This document shows positions 61,399 to 64,000 of a stretch of DNA of 64,000 nucleotides, piece by piece; position 1 is the stretch's first letter; every line of letters starts with the position of its first letter. The position numbers and the translations under genes were made by a program. The notes beneath the pieces were generated by a model. The model was not told where the DNA came from, ran no database searches, and saw nothing but the letters and a program-made list of their open reading frames with translations. This stretch comes from Viscum album (taxonomy: Eukaryota > Streptophyta > Magnoliopsida > Santalales > Viscaceae), in NCBI GenBank assembly GCA_963277665.1, contig OY728143.1, positions 232,801,591 to 232,865,590 of the forward strand, read 5' to 3'.

Positions 61399-64000
61399 TA
61401 TCACAATCCCATCCTCCAAAAATGTACCTCTCATGGGCCGGCAAAGTGAAAAGGGAGATGATGACCCCCGAGTCCTTCCTCCAGTAGGCCCCAGGTTGGC
61501 GACTAGCACCCAGGGTATAGTAAACACACAGATGAGAGGCATTACCATCTAAGAGAACACATGAAGAAGGGGGAGATAAGATAGAATCCAACCAACTCCA
61601 ACTCAGATAGAAACACAAATGAAATCCAATGTACCCATATGTAGTGTCATGAAAAACCACTACAACTGAATGGGAATAAAACTGCATATACCCAAAAGAA
61701 AGTAAAAACAGCAGCAACCACAAGCCTGAATAGCTCCTAAACCCCAATCTTGTAGAAAGTATCTTGATCTCCAACATGCTCCAAGTGACCTAAAAATAGT
61801 TTATATAAACATAATGTGATTATAACAGTATACTCAGTAGGATCCTCCCAGAACCCTATGGTGAAAATGTATAGAATGCATGCTAAAGCACAGTGAACAA
61901 CAAGTGAAAATAACTCTTCACCTAAACAGTTATACTAAGTTCCCAACCTCACCATGGATACTCTCACCAAGTAACTCATACAAGAGTTCATAATATAAAA
62001 AATATTATCAAGGGTTCCCCACAACTACTTCCCCACTAGTTTTCCGCTTTACCCCAAAGTCGCACGTCCTAAGCATCTCTCTCCAAAAAGTCTTGCCTGC
62101 AGGCACCTGGGAGAAGCACCACAACATGCACCTCTTGCAACCAAACCACGACATCCACATAAGAAAAGTAACCAGGTAGTTTATGGGACCCACCATATCT
62201 CTCATAACGTGTATTATACATCAGGTTTTATACCTCAAGTCATTACATACCATATAACAATTAAGGATCCTCAAGCCATCACAGTCTATACAGGTTACAC
62301 CTATAGAAGTCCATATGAAACTATATCTAGAATATATGTGTGTAAATAACCACAACCCATTACATCACTCTACAAACCTAAATGGGGAAAACAAACAGCT
62401 ATGACTTCTAGAACATGTAACTACAAAGAGAAGAGAGTGGGGCCAAAGGGGGTAGTCAGCCATTCATCCTCCCACCAGAATATGGGGGAAAACGCCCCCC
62501 TGGGCTCAGAATCCCTGGGGTGCTAGTTTCCCTTACTAACAGGGTGGATTAGGGTATAGAAATAGAAAAATTACAGAATATACTAAAGCTCACAACCACA
62601 CTATGGGCTCAACATAGTCTTAGACTCAACTGCAACTATCATATCTTGGGCTCCAGGATGCCACTTCTAAGACAAGGTATCCAATAAGCACACAAACATT
62701 TAAATAGATTTAATGCCTTACTCCATTCTCTTTTTATGATTTCCACATTAAGTTAAATAATTCTTTAATCATTAATTAACCATTTACAATTCCACATTAA
62801 ATGTCATTAGCATCACACCCAAATTCCATTTTCCCTTTTAAATTGCAACCTCATCATTATGTTCCAGTAAACTTCAACCCAATGGGGTAACATCATTTAT
62901 TCAATTATTCATTACAGATTTACTTTACCATATTTCCAGGCATTCTATAAAAACAATCAATGATACTAAACACAAGGGGGATCAACAAGGTGAGTAGATG
63001 TACTACCAGTCGAGTCTTTACTGCTTATAGAAAGATCCTAGACCCATCCTCCCTTGAGAAGCTAAACAAGAAAAGCACATGGCATACCCCATGTGTCTTC
63101 ACCTCTTTCATAAAAATGATATGTAATATGATAAGAATTAAGCTGTGGGAAAAATTATAGCACATAATCAACCAATAAGAATCTGTAAGAATAAAAAATT
63201 CACACCCATCCAATCCCATCATTTATGGTGTCCCCCCTGACACCCACATGTATAAACTGTTGCCTCTCACCACTCTAGGTGTCATCTTCTACAACAAAAA
63301 AAATGGCTCCATGCACCCACATATCAAAACATGAATCTAGGCTCACATCATAACAGAAGCAGAAGGAATACAAATATCTTAACAATTTCCTCTTGGCCAT
63401 TAAACAAGAATGACGGTAATTCAGAACCCTTAAAGGATTTATTTGAAAAATAATCCATTTTTAATTAACCAATTTATTACACTTAGGTTCCATAATCAGG
63501 AAACCTAAAGAGTAAGATATTAGAAATAAATTAATCATGGTTACTGCAAAATTTTGATTAAAATCAAAATTACAACAAGAATAACCATATTCATTTACAA
63601 GCCTCATTATATTTAACCAAACTATTATCATTTAATTCCAGTTTTTTTCTTTACCAATTTCCATCAAGAATGAACATAATTATGAATAAATTATAGATAT
63701 CACACTACCTAGAAAAAAAGAGGCAATAACATATGATCGATATCAATTTATTTATCTGGTTCAAATATTTATTATGTAAACTCTATTTTCATCCAGTGGG
63801 ATACAATATGATAACAATACAGTTTCACGTAAAATAAATGAGAAGCAATTAATCCCCTACCTCAAAGAGTTATAAACATTATTTTATAAGAGAATGGTCC
63901 ACTCAATAGGTTATGATTTCCTCCCCCGTGAAAAATGTATCCACCTAAGGATTCAGAGACACAACCACACCTTTCAACACACAAGAAAATCCCATTAGGA
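61399..64000 (-). repeat. 5' LTR of element E, truncated at the window edge
   Basis: Starts TATCACAATCCCATCC against TGTCACGCCCTACTCC in the other LTR (the terminal TG has become TA). It matches 52,415 to about 55,030 through the window end, where 'aagaaaatcccattagga' equals the sequence near 55,013-55,030. The tandem arrays of the U3 would lie outside the window. Confidence 0.9.

Larger units (their letters stand above)
52415..64000 (-). mobile_element. Element E: Ty3/gypsy chromovirus-like retrotransposon, minus strand, truncated by the window edge
   Basis: The 3' LTR lies at 52,415-56,352 and the 5' LTR starts at 61,399 and runs past 64,000. The 5.05 kb interior has, in transcript order, gag, protease, reverse transcriptase, RNase H, integrase and a chromodomain-like tail, the gypsy order. 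The integrase tail resembles the Tekay/Del group of chromoviruses. It is inserted in the interior of element C, and the left flank is TCCAA. All coding domains carry stops or frameshifts. LTR ends on the minus strand are TGTAATGTCTCGG and GTGACA. Confidence 0.93.

Noticed and set aside
1..64000. Host genes, CRISPR arrays, bacterial operons, viral genomes or a self-contained novel system
   Set aside because: None was seen. The window reads as nested plant transposable elements throughout, and every recognisable protein block belongs to a retrotransposon or to the CACTA transposon.

Overview
This window is intergenic DNA from a plant nuclear genome with a large, repeat-rich, very AT-rich background. 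The species cannot be named from the sequence. No host gene was recognised. Almost every segment belongs to a transposable element. All recognisable element coding sequence is broken by stops and frameshifts.

The elements are nested and can be peeled apart using termini and target-site duplications (TSDs). (1) The oldest layer is a decayed plus-strand LTR retrotransposon, here called X. Its probable 5' LTR is at about 3.65-8.06 kb. Its interior is at about 8.06-10.39 and 30.49-31.05 kb. Its 3' LTR begins at 31,053. A further truncated LTR of the same lineage lies at about 1.33-3.65 kb. (2) A minus-strand element, A, with LTRs of about 4.4 kb, is inserted in the X interior (10,391-30,488, TSD TGACC). 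It has a 2.4 kb interior with only a gag zinc-knuckle relic and a tRNA-derived SINE, so it resembles a LARD (large retrotransposon derivative). (3) A second minus-strand element, D, is inserted in the right LTR of A (20,193-29,044, TSD ATAAA). Its LTRs are about 3.05 kb and its 2.76 kb interior shows no recognisable coding. (4) A 14.5 kb CACTA (EnSpm) DNA transposon is inserted in the X 3' LTR (32,599-47,053, TSD GAA). It carries a minus-strand relic of the TNP2-type transposase, and the X LTR sequence resumes on its far side. (5) Another copy of the A family, element C, starts at 47,152. (6) Its interior is interrupted at 52,415 by element E, a Ty3/gypsy chromovirus on the minus strand. E has LTRs of about 3.94 kb and relics of gag, protease, reverse transcriptase, RNase H, integrase and a chromodomain-like tail. 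Its 5' LTR runs off the right edge of the window.

A, D and E all have a primer-binding site resembling the 3' end of initiator methionine tRNA, and a polypurine tract at the expected place. E is the only element whose interior shows the full gag-pol order. A, C and D look non-autonomous.

The most interesting non-coding signals are: GC-richer motifs spaced about 190-220 bp apart, shared by five related LTRs in both orientations; an exact 80-bp tandem array next to a palindrome-bearing array at the 5' (U3) end of the E LTR; a SINE fixed in the interior of the A family; and a G-quadruplex-like run in the interior of D.
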